From contig JAIPFP010000042.1 in the NCBI GenBank assembly GCA_021736575.1, positions 1 through 33,161 on the forward strand: DNA of 33,161 nt, read 5' to 3'. Source of the DNA: Pirellula sp. Its GTDB lineage: Bacteria; Planctomycetota; Planctomycetia; Pirellulales; Pirellulaceae. The position numbers and the translations under genes are program-made. The notes below the pieces were generated by a model that worked only from the letters and a program-made list of their open reading frames with translations, searched no databases and was not told the DNA's origin. Within the stretch, counting starts at the first letter, position 1. Each line of letters starts with the position of its first letter. Of this stretch, positions 1-11,369 are shown in pieces.

Positions 1-476
1 GTTGCGGTTTGCTGCATGACATTGGAAAGGCGGCCGACCATGAGCTCGAAGGGGGCCATCCCAAGATCGGTGCTGACTTGCTTAAACGCAACGGCGAGAA
101 TGAGCAAGTTGTCCACGCCGCGTTGGGGCACCATGACCAACTGACCACCGAATTTCCGTACACTCTGCTTGTGGCGACCGCAGACGCTTGCAGCGCTTCG
201 CGTCCCGGTGCGCGTCGCGAATCGCTGGAACGCTATATCAAACGAATGGAAGAACTCGAAACCATCGCGCGTGGTTTTAATGGGGTTGAACAAGCGTTTG
301 CGATCCAAGCAGGTCGCGAGCTGCGTGTTATCGTTAGCTCCAAGAACACGGACGACGCCGTGGCTGCCAAGATCTGTCGCGATATCGCAAAGTCCTTTGA
401 AGAGCAACTGACCTATCCAGGCGAAATCAAGGTGACCGTTGTCCGCGAAGCCCGTTTCGTCGAAGTCGCTCGCTAA
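1..476 (+). CDS. rny: Ribonuclease Y, C-terminal part (5' end outside window)
   Basis: This is the 3' end of a gene that starts before the window; the reading frame is open from base 3 and stops with TAA at 474-476. The first visible residues include LLHDIGKA, the metal-binding HD motif of the HD domain, followed by the conserved HHDQ and [17 protein letters not shown] stretches and the typical RNase Y tail ending near FVEVAR. RNase Y is a membrane-anchored endoribonuclease that initiates mRNA decay; its N-terminal anchor, coiled coil and KH domain would lie upstream of the window. The last 50 bases overlap the 3' end of the convergent giant gene, so there is no room for a separate terminator between them. 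Identification is confident from the HD motif and the tail; only about 158 codons are seen. Confidence 0.95.
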   Translation, partial: CGLLHDIGKAADHELEGGHPKIGADLLKRNGENEQVVHAALGHHDQLTTEFPYTLLVATADACSASRPGARRESLERYIKRMEELETIARGFNGVEQAFAIQAGRELRVIVSSKNTDDAVAAKICRDIAKSFEEQLTYPGEIKVTVVREARFVEVAR

Positions 477-3400
477 AGATGAGATAGCTGTCTGCCGAGA
501 CTACCAGCCCAATGGTTCCCAGAATCAGGGCAGGTAGGACGCTGCCGCTGAACAGCCATATAAAAAAGCCTAACCCCAACAGACACCACCACGGACGATC
601 GAAAAGAATCGCTCCGAACCAACTCGGAACAAGCACCAAACCTCCGAGCACAAGCAAACATCCGATCCCAGATACCAATGGATTGACGAATCCCTTTTGC
701 GGTGACGATGTCACGGATGGTACCGAATGTATTGTGTCGGTGAAGACCAAAGAGCTGGATTCCCAAGCGGTCAACTTAGTCTTGGCAATCGATCGAATCT
801 GATGCCATTCCTCGACCGCCTTGCCATAAGAAATTGGATTCTGAGAGCCAGGCGTATCCGCCCACTGCTGCAGGTACTCAAAAGCACGCTGGTTCCAATG
901 CTTTTGCCAACGATCCAAATCGGAATCGGGGGCTGCGACTTTGACTCCGACGTTGGACTCCAACGACCGATGAAACATTGCCAACCAAGCTTCCGAAAGG
1001 GTTTCGATTCCAATATTCCAATCCACTGCGGTGAGAGCGATACCGCCCACACGCAATCCAATATCCGGATCGTTGCAAACGAAAATCTCCGCCTCGATTG
1101 GGTGGCTCAATAAGTGCGGAGCGTGCAAGTTTTTATCGTCACGTAAGCCATCTGCGGCTTGATGCAACGTTGTGATCACGATTTCAGAGCAAACACCCAT
1201 AGGAACGATCGAGCATTTCACTCGCGAATCGGATACGGAATAGCCCACGGCGTGCCCGTCGACGCAAACGGATAAGACATCGACGGTTTCGTCAAGCTGC
1301 CACTCCCATTCTGCGACCGAAGACCGGGTGGTGGCCTCTCTATCGATCCAATATCGGGATTCGAGTAATACCTTGGATGTTTCCATGTTCAGGTGCTGCG
1401 TCGGTGCAAGGACTTGATATACGGACTGAGCGATTGCTGGATGCGCTGGTGGCGTGATCCCATCGGCCATGTTCCGATTTGTTTTCCTTCCAAAGCCATC
1501 TTTTTCGAAGATTTCAAACTCGGAATCGATGCCAAACTGTTCACGCAAAGGCTCGGGGGTTGTTGAAGTCACCGGCCGCCATTCAAGTGGCACATTGTCC
1601 GTTCGCTTTGCCGTGAAGTAAGTTGCAATCGTATCGTCGTCCACGGCACGCACTTGCGACATGAGCTCGAACTCGTCCGCCGAATCAACTTCCGTGGGAA
1701 CGAACCGAATAGAAAGTGCCGACCCTGATTCTACTTCGGACAGAGTCTCCGGAAGAAAGACTTGGAGCCATGCTCGATTGGCCACTGGACAAGGCATCGA
1801 AACAATACGAAGCTCGCTATCCCATCGATCTTTGAAAGATGACGGGACTTCCAAAACGACGGAGGGCTTCGATTCAATCGAGTGCAGTAAGCTCCCCTTT
1901 AGTTCGAATTCCGTTGCCTTCAAACCGTTATCCTTGTTGGCAATCAGAACGAAGTTGCCTTTTAACGGCTTGGATCGTCGCACCAACTGGCAATGAGAAG
2001 TAGACGTTATGTTGGAACGCAGTTCGTTTGCGTTGATGGTCATGAACTTGATCGATTGGTTGGCGCCTTTTCCCAACAAGATTTCTGAACCGGTTGGATC
2101 CAAACGCAAACCGACATACTCGGAGGCAAAAATATCGAGAGATTGATCGTAGTTGATGCTCGCCGGGAGATTTAACCAGGGCACTTCCAGCCAATCGTTC
2201 GAAAACTCGGACCGTCCGCTTCGCGAATAGCTTCCATTGGAACTGGCCGGGTCGACTCGTTTGGCTTTAATCAATATATCGCTGATCTCCAACGACTTAC
2301 GATCCGTCAGTATCTGCAGTCGGAGTTTGCCATTGAGGGTGCGTTGCAAGAATCGAAATGGCCCGCTTCGATTGGTAACATCGGTCACGACGAAGTTCGA
2401 CGGCAAGTCCAAGTGCAACGTTTCGGAATTCGAACCGCCCCCGAACAACTCGATTCGCGTTGTGAGATTTTCGCCGAATCGATCGATGTTCCACTTCGAT
2501 TGAACCCTAGCTTGCTGTCGCTCCGCAATCGGTTTCGGCTTGAGTATCCCAAAGCCGCCATTGAGTGGGATCCGAAGCGGCAATGCGAGTGGGTTGGTCT
2601 TTAGCTCTGGCCAGTCCAGTTGCTCCTTCGAACTGATAGCAGGGGTCCATGTATTGATCCCTTCGATGCTCCAGTTCGATCCTGCTGCTCGCGAATACCG
2701 AAGAGTGCCGAGACGCGTACGGCGATCGCGACACTCTGCAAACAGAACATTGAGACTCTGGTTGGTTGATTGTGGAACCCACACAACGGCAATCTGCCGG
2801 TCGCGTTGGAGCTGGCTCGCGGGATTGACGTAGCTAGCTCCCTTGGACCATTCCAAAACATAGCGTCTGCGTGACAACGTACTTCCAGGTCGGACATCTA
2901 CCCAATGCGCGTCACCCCAGTGAGTCCCAATAGGCAACCACTGAGCATCTGCTTCGATCTCCACTTCCCTGGTAACAGAGACCCCCTTCGGAAATTCAAT
3001 GATGGTTTTCGCTTGCAAAATATCGTTTTGAATAAACAACTCAGTGTTCATCACGGGTGTTTCATTGCTTTCTCCAACGAAATTCCTATCCGGCGGGGTC
3101 AGTGGAGAGACTTTGCATTGAAGTCGATCGACCGCACCGAGCATAGCGATAAAGCGGCCCGCTTCCGGATTGATGACCTGACCACGCGAGAGAACATCGA
3201 TCGAAAACTGTGAGTCTATCTCGATCTCGAGCGAAGCATTGCCGACCGGAATCAATCCAATTTCAAGTTGTTGCACCGGAGATTGCACCGAAGATTGCAC
3301 CGGAGATTGCATCGGAGATTGCACCGGAGATTGCACCGGAGATATCGTTGAATCTTTAGCGATATCGGACGTCACGGTCCGCAAAACGGGTTGCGCGAAT

Positions 3401-6400
3401 ACTTGTACCGTGCGCTTGCCCTGCTTGTCGGGAGTCCATTCCCATTGAGCGCCCGTCCGCCGCAGTTTGCTGCCAGGATTGATTTCGCTGTTGTCGACAC
3501 TAAACCGCAAGGCCTGAAGCTGATCCGGATTAAAGGGAAACCGCACGGGACTCAAATCCTCACCGACCAGAAATGTATAGGACATGATGACTTGGTCCGC
3601 GCGCCCGCGAGATCCAATTTTCAGAATGTGTTTTGCGGAAATGGGTCGCGTTCCAAGTTCCGGTTCGGCGATGCGAGTCGGTTTTCCCGACAAGATGTTT
3701 CGCAACTCGTCGGGTATATAGACGTTGGTACCAGCCAACTCGCCCGACTCGTCCATCGGAATGACAATCGGAAAGATGTTCTTGTTATCGCTGGCTATCG
3801 GTTCCTGACCTTGAATTCGTTGCGAAATTTGCATCGCGTCGCAAACCAATAACCCCAAGACCAAAAACAAAAAAAATCCTGCAAGGCTGATTGCAGTGGC
3901 CTTGATGGAGCCGACCCATTTTGTGCCATTTCCCTGAACCTTGGATTGAGCGGAAATCGAGTCGCTATGTTCCTCTCGATCATTCCACGGAGCCCATCGC
4001 GTCGAGTTCCGGTGCGAAAGACTCGAATCGTTTTCGACTCGTTTGCTTGTGAGACGATGGATCACGAAAACACAATACCCAACGCACATGCCAATCAAAC
4101 CAGGAAAGGCAAAACGAGCCAACCGGAACACATCCGTATGAGCAGCAAAAATGAAGACCGCGCACAGTACGGTTGCGAATCCACGTTGGGTCAAAATCAG
4201 TCTTGGTGTAATGACAGCCAAGAGAGCGAAAAAAATAACGGACTGGAGTTGTCCGGAAGCGACGTCATGGATCCTAATCGTGTCTCGTAGGTTCGATCCC
4301 TTGGGGCTGGCCGGTTCCAAAGGATATTCATCGAATTCGTCCAACTCGACTCGCCAATTCCCATCTGACCAAGACGGTATGAGTGCATCGATCGCATGGT
4401 CACCTTGATTATGGGCTATCGGGTCTCGGTCTCTTGAATCGGTTGCGAACGCCGTCTCGAAAAGGGATTGGCACTGTTGCCAGATGGGCCATCGCGACGA
4501 AGGCTCATTGCCGTCCGTCCGATCGCGATCGTTCGTCAGAGATAGTTCCTTGGGTAGCCAAAGCCTCCGCCGAACGCCGAGAAACGTATCATCCGAGGAA
4601 AAAATGGGCCATTGAAACGCTGCACTTGATTCGAAAAAACGTCGATTCCAATTTCTGGCTAGCGTTGGACCAGCCAAATCCAAACGCAGTTCGGCAATTC
4701 CTTCCGAGGGTATATTGCTAACAATGAGTCGGCGGCCATCTAGTTGAAACGGTCGCGTTTGGTATTCCTTTCCATTGCGAACTCGCACATCGATAGGATG
4801 CCAGTTGTCCGCAAGTTCGATGACAATAGGAACCTTGGGTATCGCGCTGCGAGAACGCAGAAAAAGCGATGCTTTCTGCGCGCCAAGTGTATCGACCAAT
4901 AGGTCAAGCTCGCTTTCCCAACCTATCCATGGCCGCACGACCAGTGGCTTCATCGATTGGACGAGCAGTTTTGGCGCAGTTGAATTCGTGTCTACTTTGA
5001 GAACCTTGTAACCGCTCTCGTCGAAGGCCCAACTGCCATGCTCTTCCTTGCATCGCATCAAGATACTTTTTTCCGACCATTTTGCTATTTCCGACTGGAT
5101 TTCCGCATCGACGACTCTCGGGAACGGAATCGCGATCTCTTCATCATTGCTCAATTCGCAAAGAAACGATCCTCGCAACTTACATCGCTTTTCTGCACCC
5201 GATAAATCAAATCGCCAAACACGTTTCTCGGGCCTGGTAGGATCGGTAGTCTCGCTCTTTGGATCTAGGGAAACCCAAGTACCACCCTTGAATAGGGTCC
5301 AACGAACACGCTCTATGGGCAATACGATTTCAATCTCATCGTTTCGATTCGAACCAAAATCGATCTGAATCTCATGCTGGATGGATAGGGTTTGAAGCGA
5401 ACTTCGGCTGACCGTTGTTTCAATCTTGGCAACGTGTTGATTTGGCTTACCAATCCAAAGCAATTCTGGATTGGAAATACGGTCCGGCTTGACGGTATTC
5501 GGTCGAACCGAGTGGGTCGGTTCCGTAAGAAATAGAAACGACGTACTCAGTCGAGGCAGCAGGGCTCGCTGCCACTCAGGAATCGAGTCTTCGTTGACCA
5601 TGAGGTCAATTAAGTTCTCACGAAGACTCAACCTAAACTTACTGGAGTCCTCAATCGCAAGAGTTTGGCTAACGTCCCAGTCTTGCATCTGCAGTATGGG
5701 ATTCGAGGTCAGCCGCCTAACGGGTTCCTTCGAAGACGAAGCGTCCGCTTCGCGATAGAGCTGAAGCTCAATCTCCGCCACTCGACTCCTCTGTATCCTG
5801 TCCCAGGTCATGCGAATAATGATAGGCGAATCAGGCTCGTTCGGACTTTGCGAAACAGTCGCTGGATCATTGCGGTCAAGCGACGTGATGGAACGAACGT
5901 TCCAGCCTGGTGCGATCGAAAAAGCGGCGTGGTTCGCGTCTTGTTCTAGAAAGAATAGCTTGGCTCGCACAACTGCCAGTATGCTCCGTTCGTTGTTTGA
6001 GAGACGAGTCAACACCTCACAATGTCGCGTTTGTCGTTCGCGTTCCAAACCAACCGAAAAGACTGGCGGCGTGTCGTGCCATGAATACTCAAGCGGATTA
6101 CCATTGCCTCCCTTTGGACTTGTGGCCGACTCGACAACTCGACACGATTCGCATTCAGCCGCAGTCAGCCGCCACGGTGCAATCGCATGTGCGACCGTAC
6201 TACCGGACATGACATACCCACGATCGAACGCGATTCGCGGAGTCACAATTTCGTTTTGCGAATTCGGCCGGAGCGGTGTAACGAACTCCGCGATAACTCG
6301 CATGGATTGGGAGTGGCTTGCGCTCATGGGCCCAGTCTGTTCTGTGGCAACCGGGACGTTGATGAGCGGAGCTTTGTCCAAATTCGACCTGGGATTCCAC

Positions 6401-7587
6401 TGGATCCAACCATTCAATAGTTGCCAATCAACCTCTTGCTGATTCACGGTTAGTCGTCGCAGCCTTGCACCCGGTGCGATACTCAATCGCATTGGAGATA
6501 ATTGATCCCAACCGACAAGCAACTCGGCATCACAGATTGTTCGGATCTCTTGGCCATCGATGAAGTGTTCGAGTCTCTGCGTCTTAATTAGTTGAGAATA
6601 ACGAAAGGCCTCGTTGTCGTTAACGAAATCCAGTCCGCGTTCCCCGGCACCAAGCGACACCGAGAAAGAAGCCCGCTGACTGCCGCTAAGCTCAATGAGC
6701 CAAAGTGAGTCGGATAACGACGCCGAATTTTGATTGGTAAGCGAGTCCTTTGCCGCCTCCGCCCAGGCTCCCAAGCGAACGTTCATTTCGGACCAATCAT
6801 CAATGCGTCGGGCGACGGTTGCTGAATCCAGTACCACAGCGCGTGGCGGTAGAGCAAGCACCAACAAACTGTCTGCGCTTTTGGGGACATCAAACGCAAA
6901 TTGGAGCTTATTAGGCAAGCTGGTTGCGCTAGATTGGACCGTCCATCCAAACCACTGAACGATTTCTCTGTCGCGGAGCGATTCGCTCGTTATGGAATTC
7001 TCGTATTCCGTAGAGGAGATAGGCACTCGGGGAAGGCCCTGCTCATCAAACGTCCACTCCGTCGATTGTTCTGTTGGCCGAAGCACCGCTTCGTTCGGAA
7101 ACACTTTCGAACCAAGGGCGAGCGACCAAGGTTGTAGAGTGACTCGATCGCCTGTCTGAAGTGAGCGTGGTAGCACAAGGCGAGAACGTTTCGAGACTAA
7201 ATCGCTACCGACGAGTCTAGCGAGGTAATGAGAGGCCAACACAGGGCTACTGGATCCATCGATCGGAAACCCTGTCGCAGCGGCGTTCTGGTTCGAGTTT
7301 GCATACTGCTCCATCCGACGATTAAGCTCAATGGCATCGATCGCCGAATATCGCTCCAGGCCAATCGTTGACAGATCACCCTGCGGAACAAAGATGCGTC
7401 GATAAGGAATCGCAGCGTTGGTCAAGTTCGCTTCGCTCGCAGCGTTGCTCGAGTTCGCATCGCTCGCAGCGTTGGTCGTTTCCAACGTTTGCCCATAGGC
7501 AGTCGAGTTCTCATCCAACGATGAAAGAACCCTAATCCAAAAACAGATAGTCAATAACGCGATATGCAACACTCGCCGTACTATCAT
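427..7587 (-). CDS. Giant exported multi-pass membrane protein with two tandem homologous modules (2386 aa)
   Basis: I do not recognise the family. The protein starts with a hydrophobic signal-like segment (about residues 8-24), then a low-complexity Asn/Ala/Ser stretch (about 33-60). Two long beta-rich regions without catalytic motifs follow. Hydrophobic segments lie around residues 1116-1180 and 1228-1250, and again at 2300-2372 at the C-terminus. Each half begins with a similar motif (IFVP at 65-68, VYIP at 1289-1292), then a similar SHYL/KHIL segment, then EWTFDEQG near 177 against EWTPDKQG near 1381, which suggests an internal duplication. A SPVQ tetrapeptide repeat lies near residues 1415-1440. 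The ATG at 7585-7587 overlaps the stop of the upstream 1261-aa gene (ATGA), and a GTGAGG-like ribosome site precedes it, so the two are probably translated together. Most of the chain is probably outside the cytoplasm. An envelope or surface-structural role is only a guess. Confidence 0.85.
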   Translation of the reverse strand: MIVRRVLHIALLTICFWIRVLSSLDENSTAYGQTLETTNAASDANSSNAASEANLTNAAIPYRRIFVPQGDLSTIGLERYSAIDAIELNRRMEQYANSNQNAAATGFPIDGSSSPVLASHYLARLVGSDLVSKRSRLVLPRSLQTGDRVTLQPWSLALGSKVFPNEAVLRPTEQSTEWTFDEQGLPRVPISSTEYENSITSESLRDREIVQWFGWTVQSSATSLPNKLQFAFDVPKSADSLLVLALPPRAVVLDSATVARRIDDWSEMNVRLGAWAEAAKDSLTNQNSASLSDSLWLIELSGSQRASFSVSLGAGERGLDFVNDNEAFRYSQLIKTQRLEHFIDGQEIRTICDAELLVGWDQLSPMRLSIAPGARLRRLTVNQQEVDWQLLNGWIQWNPRSNLDKAPLINVPVATEQTGPMSASHSQSMRVIAEFVTPLRPNSQNEIVTPRIAFDRGYVMSGSTVAHAIAPWRLTAAECESCRVVESATSPKGGNGNPLEYSWHDTPPVFSVGLERERQTRHCEVLTRLSNNERSILAVVRAKLFFLEQDANHAAFSIAPGWNVRSITSLDRNDPATVSQSPNEPDSPIIIRMTWDRIQRSRVAEIELQLYREADASSSKEPVRRLTSNPILQMQDWDVSQTLAIEDSSKFRLSLRENLIDLMVNEDSIPEWQRALLPRLSTSFLFLTEPTHSVRPNTVKPDRISNPELLWIGKPNQHVAKIETTVSRSSLQTLSIQHEIQIDFGSNRNDEIEIVLPIERVRWTLFKGGTWVSLDPKSETTDPTRPEKRVWRFDLSGAEKRCKLRGSFLCELSNDEEIAIPFPRVVDAEIQSEIAKWSEKSILMRCKEEHGSWAFDESGYKVLKVDTNSTAPKLLVQSMKPLVVRPWIGWESELDLLVDTLGAQKASLFLRSRSAIPKVPIVIELADNWHPIDVRVRNGKEYQTRPFQLDGRRLIVSNIPSEGIAELRLDLAGPTLARNWNRRFFESSAAFQWPIFSSDDTFLGVRRRLWLPKELSLTNDRDRTDGNEPSSRWPIWQQCQSLFETAFATDSRDRDPIAHNQGDHAIDALIPSWSDGNWRVELDEFDEYPLEPASPKGSNLRDTIRIHDVASGQLQSVIFFALLAVITPRLILTQRGFATVLCAVFIFAAHTDVFRLARFAFPGLIGMCVGYCVFVIHRLTSKRVENDSSLSHRNSTRWAPWNDREEHSDSISAQSKVQGNGTKWVGSIKATAISLAGFFLFLVLGLLVCDAMQISQRIQGQEPIASDNKNIFPIVIPMDESGELAGTNVYIPDELRNILSGKPTRIAEPELGTRPISAKHILKIGSRGRADQVIMSYTFLVGEDLSPVRFPFNPDQLQALRFSVDNSEINPGSKLRRTGAQWEWTPDKQGKRTVQVFAQPVLRTVTSDIAKDSTISPVQSPVQSPMQSPVQSSVQSPVQQLEIGLIPVGNASLEIEIDSQFSIDVLSRGQVINPEAGRFIAMLGAVDRLQCKVSPLTPPDRNFVGESNETPVMNTELFIQNDILQAKTIIEFPKGVSVTREVEIEADAQWLPIGTHWGDAHWVDVRPGSTLSRRRYVLEWSKGASYVNPASQLQRDRQIAVVWVPQSTNQSLNVLFAECRDRRTRLGTLRYSRAAGSNWSIEGINTWTPAISSKEQLDWPELKTNPLALPLRIPLNGGFGILKPKPIAERQQARVQSKWNIDRFGENLTTRIELFGGGSNSETLHLDLPSNFVVTDVTNRSGPFRFLQRTLNGKLRLQILTDRKSLEISDILIKAKRVDPASSNGSYSRSGRSEFSNDWLEVPWLNLPASINYDQSLDIFASEYVGLRLDPTGSEILLGKGANQSIKFMTINANELRSNITSTSHCQLVRRSKPLKGNFVLIANKDNGLKATEFELKGSLLHSIESKPSVVLEVPSSFKDRWDSELRIVSMPCPVANRAWLQVFLPETLSEVESGSALSIRFVPTEVDSADEFELMSQVRAVDDDTIATYFTAKRTDNVPLEWRPVTSTTPEPLREQFGIDSEFEIFEKDGFGRKTNRNMADGITPPAHPAIAQSVYQVLAPTQHLNMETSKVLLESRYWIDREATTRSSVAEWEWQLDETVDVLSVCVDGHAVGYSVSDSRVKCSIVPMGVCSEIVITTLHQAADGLRDDKNLHAPHLLSHPIEAEIFVCNDPDIGLRVGGIALTAVDWNIGIETLSEAWLAMFHRSLESNVGVKVAAPDSDLDRWQKHWNQRAFEYLQQWADTPGSQNPISYGKAVEEWHQIRSIAKTKLTAWESSSLVFTDTIHSVPSVTSSPQKGFVNPLVSGIGCLLVLGGLVLVPSWFGAILFDRPWWCLLGLGFFIWLFSGSVLPALILGTIGLVVSADSYLIFSERLRRNGLRGQRSP
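3271..3342. repeat. 12-bp tandem repeat, six copies, inside the 2386-aa gene
   Basis: Six consecutive 12-bp units of the form TTGCACCGGAGA occur, with single-base variants in the second and fourth copies. The repeat is in frame and encodes repeated Ser-Pro-Val-Gln tetrapeptides on the minus strand, with one Met and one Ser substitution. It sits between two beta-rich segments of the second module and probably forms a flexible linker. Such a short in-frame repeat is likely to vary in copy number between strains. Confidence 0.9.
7412..7477. repeat. 27-bp tandem repeat (2.4 copies) near the N-terminus of the 2386-aa gene
   Basis: Two full units (7412-7438 and 7439-7465) that differ at a few positions are followed by a partial third unit. 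They encode the Asn/Ala/Ser-rich stretch just after the signal-like segment of the giant protein. The reading frame is kept. It looks like a linker that grew by slippage or unequal exchange. Confidence 0.85.
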
Positions 7588-10500
7588 TGGACCTCACCCA
7601 TGTTGCTGGCAATGGCAGTCGATGGCGGTTCCAAAGGTTTGACTTCTCGAACCGGTAAGGCCTTGGATGGGACCGCGTTAGGTAACAATCGCGATGAACC
7701 TGATAAAGAAGCGGGGGGCGTCGTTCGCGGAGCCGAAGGAACTAGTGAAGGGCTAATGCGAGAAGCGAAAACACTGCGCCGACGTGTTCGTCTATCAACG
7801 ACCCATTTCATCATCAAGTAAAGGACCGAAATTCCAATCGCGGCGATAAGGCTCTGCACAAGTGCAACCGAAAGATCCCAAGCCCACTGAGAAAACGCCA
7901 GACTCACCAGCAACAATCCAATACCCAACCAAGGCTTACGAATCCACCGAAACTCCATGACGAAAAACGAACCGATCAACAGAAAAATCGCAACGGGGAT
8001 CCAGAGCAGATAGCGCGGGGCTAACCAAGCCTCCATCGATGCATTCTGGTTCAGGGAAAGAAAGATGTATTGATTCGATTGTGGACTGATATTCGGCTGA
8101 GACGTCGCGCCCATTTGCCTTTCGATTTCTGCTTGCGTCCATTCGTTTCTTCGACTGAACCAAAGATCTTTCCACTCCCAGCGATAGCCAGGTGAGAGAC
8201 TCGCTGAGCTACCAACCAAATGGGCTGTCGCCGGGACGACAACCTGCCAGATCAGGTATGCTTGATTATTGCAATTCCAGATCTTGGGCGGTTGAGCGCG
8301 GAGCGATGTGATCCATTGCGATTTTGTCGCGGGCCACATGAAAACTTCGAGTACATAACTGCTCTCATTCGAACCGGACGTTTGCAGCGCGACTCCATCC
8401 AACGCGACATCCAGTCGATTCATTTTGCCAGCATTGGAGACCGAAACGGCCCTGCGTCCATTCAAGAGGACTTTTGTGTCGGCAAACCGATCAACAGGTA
8501 GGTCCAAGGAAATCGAATTTGCATTGGTATGGAATCGAACCACGAATCGTTCGCGATGCTCCACTGCGTTCAAAATGGATTGCAACCAAACCGACTCGAT
8601 ATGAATTTTTGTTTCGTCTTCTTGGGTTATGAACAGCAACTCACCCACGAGTCGTGGGTCTTGTTGAGTGCAATCGAACTGTAGATGGGACGTATTCTCC
8701 TTGGGCTTATCATCCGTATCGGACCGGTCTGACTTTGGCGATTTCAGCAAGCATCGCACATTCGACTCGGGACGCAATTCACCCGAGAAATGCTCGATGA
8801 TCAACGAGTCTTCGGCTTTGTCCGCAACCAGTATCGGCAGTGCCCAATCGAACGCAAGCTTGGCAGCCGACTCTTTTCGTCCATTGGGCGATCGCATGCG
8901 AACCGTGAGCTTTTTTTCCTGCGCTTGGTTTGCGTTCTCCAATGCACTCGCTGGCAAAATTAATTGTTTCCAATAATAACGGGACTGGATCTCGGGTGAG
9001 AAGAGGTTGTCGCTGTTGAAGGAAGCGTCCTCCATGGATTGAATATTGACCGGTATATTATCGATGTTCACTCGAAGCGATTCCACGCTTTCCTTTGAAT
9101 CGAACCGCCATTCCTTTGGAATCGCTAATCGCAGTGTCTTGGGGATTCTGCCCTGCGAATTCAATTTCCATGTTTGCGTGACGTCAAGCCATTCTTCGCC
9201 TACCGCGATAGTGGATTCCGCTCTCGCTTGGATCACAATATGGCTTAGCAACGCTGTTCCATTCCAATGTGCCCACGCGTCCGAGCTGTTGACTCTGTAT
9301 TTCAAAACCGATCGCCAGTTTGTTGCTGGTGGTCGTCCCGATAACACGCCATTATTTAGGTTCGGTAAGTCCGATCCACTCCAAGATAGAATGGAATTTG
9401 TATTGCTCTCCGATTGGCTTAATGTCGATGTCGATGATTGGATGGTAAGTTCGCCGCCGACGCAAACGGAGGATCGCTTTTGGGATTCTGGGTCAATCCA
9501 TGAAAGCATCGGTAGGGCCACCCGAATCTGCTCCTGATTCTCGACCGTAGACTTTGCGCGTTGCGCAAGCACGAAGGAAACACCTCGCGGTGCCTGCATA
9601 CGGCTTTCCTCTCGCGGCACAATTGGATTTACTGGGGTCGAGTCGCTTCCTTGAGTCGGTATCTCGGTTGCTGCCGAATTAACGCTTGAACCACTAGGCT
9701 GGTTCGGCAATGCTTCCAGCAACTCGCTAAGACTAAGCGCGATCGACGAAAAATTTTGAGGGTTGCCATCGGTGTCGATGGTAATGGTGCTTCGATTGGC
9801 GACGAGATCAAGATACCGCCCAGAGGGTTGTATTTGAACTCGATCCACGGACCACCCCTGGACATCCAATTGCAAAAACGGCAATTGACGAATGTCGTCC
9901 ACGAATTCAATAATGCCCGATAGTTGCAAATTAGGTTGGTCGTATACGATGTTGTAGGCAGCCTTCAATTTGGAGACCCGATCTCCCGTGCTCCACTGAA
10001 CGTGCAACGGTGTGGTTTGTTGATGGAAGCGAAAGTTGTACGTCAGCGCATCGCCGCCATCGCTCAACTGCTTCGTAAACTGAATGCCCTGCTGAGGCTC
10101 CCATTGAAATTTAACATTGCGGGGCACGACCAAATCCATTTCGCCAACATGACGCTGCACACCTTCCACATTCGGAATTGCAAACTCCAGGGAATCGGAC
10201 TCAGGGGCGGCCGTCGTTTGCCATTCGACGGAAATCTCGATGTTCGTCTGGGATACGGCCTCTTCAAACTCCAACTTAAGTGTCGTGTCTGTCCCATCTT
10301 GAGAGGGCTCTGATTTGCTTAATCGATACCCCTTAAACGGAATGGACGATGAAAACGGCTCTCTCCAAAGACTATCTTTGGGAAGCGTGATCAAAAATCT
10401 ACGACCACCAAGCGACTTGGGACCGCGAATTGCGAGCTTTGCAACCGCTCGAAAGAGTCCGGTATCCGGTATTGGCGAGTAAGTCGTTTTACTTTCGACC

Positions 10501-11369
10501 TCAATCGACTGAATCTGATCCGCGACAATTTTTCGCGACCAATTCAGCGTAACGGGACCTCCGGACGTTCTCACAATCGCAACCGACATCGAATCCACTT
10601 CGAGAAATGGCTCTACCACTTCGGAACCCGTTCCCGTCAGATTGAGTTCCCATTGACCATTTGGCAATTTCAATCGAAGCGTCGTCGGAACATTTGGCAA
10701 ATCCAACCGAATCGCCTGCCCTTGGCTCGTTGTCGTTACATTGCAAAGCGCTTCAAATGCAAGTCGCCTCGAACGCTCCTGGCCTGGTTCGATCTTCCAT
10801 ATGTACCCTGTCGACTCATTGGAAATGCGAATGGGTGGAAAGGCCGATAGGCTCTCACCAGGAAGGGTCGAAGGTATCGCTTGAACCAATCCTAATCCCA
10901 GCGGAACGCTTAACCATCGCTTGTTCGGCTCAGACAGTCTAGCTTGAACGCCGACCTTCAAACGAGCCACATTCTTGTCGATCAAGACGGCGATATCGAT
11001 CTGCTCGAGCGTCTCGATGGGCAAAGCAGTCGGTGAGGCATCGACTTCATCGCGCAAGAATTGTTCGAATTCCTCATAACGGGATTTTGGCACGAAAATG
11101 CCATCACCCATTTCGTTCCGCATGAGGATGGCGTCTGGGAGAACCCCAGGTGTCAACACATTGGGAGTCTTGCCCGGTACGGGCAATCGGGGTGTGTCGC
11201 CAATTTCCTGAGCAAACGCCAAAGTTGACAACAGGCCGAAACACAACAGGCCGAAACACAACTGTCCGATGGCGCAAAGCATCCTCGCGATTGCATGCCC
11301 GACCCGCAGGTAACAACCTGTGGTTCGATGCAAATGTGATCTAGAGGAATGGTTCACTGAGTCAGCCAA
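7584..11369 (-). CDS. Large exported membrane protein, probable single-module relative of the 2386-aa protein (up to 1261 aa)
   Basis: I do not recognise the family. A signal sequence ends with LLSTLAFAQ. A long beta-rich region without catalytic motifs follows, then two or three membrane segments at about residues 1118-1187, and a Pro/Ser-rich basic tail of about 70 residues. A motif IFVPKSRYEE at residues 91-100 resembles the IFVP and VYIP module starts of the downstream giant protein, and the overall plan (signal, beta-rich region, membrane segments) matches one half of it. The start is uncertain: the coordinate given uses a TTG codon; GTG at 11357, TTG at 11333 and ATG at 11280-11282 are also in frame. 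The ATG lies directly before the hydrophobic core and gives a signal peptide without a basic n-region. The stop overlaps the next start by 4 bp. A role with its partner in the cell envelope is inferred from topology only. Confidence 0.82.
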   Translation of the reverse strand: MADSVNHSSRSHLHRTTGCYLRVGHAIARMLCAIGQLCFGLLCFGLLSTLAFAQEIGDTPRLPVPGKTPNVLTPGVLPDAILMRNEMGDGIFVPKSRYEEFEQFLRDEVDASPTALPIETLEQIDIAVLIDKNVARLKVGVQARLSEPNKRWLSVPLGLGLVQAIPSTLPGESLSAFPPIRISNESTGYIWKIEPGQERSRRLAFEALCNVTTTSQGQAIRLDLPNVPTTLRLKLPNGQWELNLTGTGSEVVEPFLEVDSMSVAIVRTSGGPVTLNWSRKIVADQIQSIEVESKTTYSPIPDTGLFRAVAKLAIRGPKSLGGRRFLITLPKDSLWREPFSSSIPFKGYRLSKSEPSQDGTDTTLKLEFEEAVSQTNIEISVEWQTTAAPESDSLEFAIPNVEGVQRHVGEMDLVVPRNVKFQWEPQQGIQFTKQLSDGGDALTYNFRFHQQTTPLHVQWSTGDRVSKLKAAYNIVYDQPNLQLSGIIEFVDDIRQLPFLQLDVQGWSVDRVQIQPSGRYLDLVANRSTITIDTDGNPQNFSSIALSLSELLEALPNQPSGSSVNSAATEIPTQGSDSTPVNPIVPREESRMQAPRGVSFVLAQRAKSTVENQEQIRVALPMLSWIDPESQKRSSVCVGGELTIQSSTSTLSQSESNTNSILSWSGSDLPNLNNGVLSGRPPATNWRSVLKYRVNSSDAWAHWNGTALLSHIVIQARAESTIAVGEEWLDVTQTWKLNSQGRIPKTLRLAIPKEWRFDSKESVESLRVNIDNIPVNIQSMEDASFNSDNLFSPEIQSRYYWKQLILPASALENANQAQEKKLTVRMRSPNGRKESAAKLAFDWALPILVADKAEDSLIIEHFSGELRPESNVRCLLKSPKSDRSDTDDKPKENTSHLQFDCTQQDPRLVGELLFITQEDETKIHIESVWLQSILNAVEHRERFVVRFHTNANSISLDLPVDRFADTKVLLNGRRAVSVSNAGKMNRLDVALDGVALQTSGSNESSYVLEVFMWPATKSQWITSLRAQPPKIWNCNNQAYLIWQVVVPATAHLVGSSASLSPGYRWEWKDLWFSRRNEWTQAEIERQMGATSQPNISPQSNQYIFLSLNQNASMEAWLAPRYLLWIPVAIFLLIGSFFVMEFRWIRKPWLGIGLLLVSLAFSQWAWDLSVALVQSLIAAIGISVLYLMMKWVVDRRTRRRSVFASRISPSLVPSAPRTTPPASLSGSSRLLPNAVPSKALPVREVKPLEPPSTAIASNMGEVQ
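11228..11262. repeat. 15-bp tandem duplication within the signal peptide region
   Basis: The unit ACAACAGGCCGAAAC occurs twice in a row (11228-11242 and 11243-11257) and is followed by its first five bases. On the minus strand it encodes a doubled Leu-Cys-Phe-Gly-Leu-type pentapeptide in the hydrophobic core of the signal sequence, which lengthens it by five residues. Confidence 0.9.

Noticed and set aside
5810..6442. Open frame of 210 codons opposite the 2386-aa gene
   Set aside because: It is antisense to a long intact gene with signal and membrane segments, and the predicted peptide has no domain or ribosome site. The same applies to many shorter frames in 500-11300.
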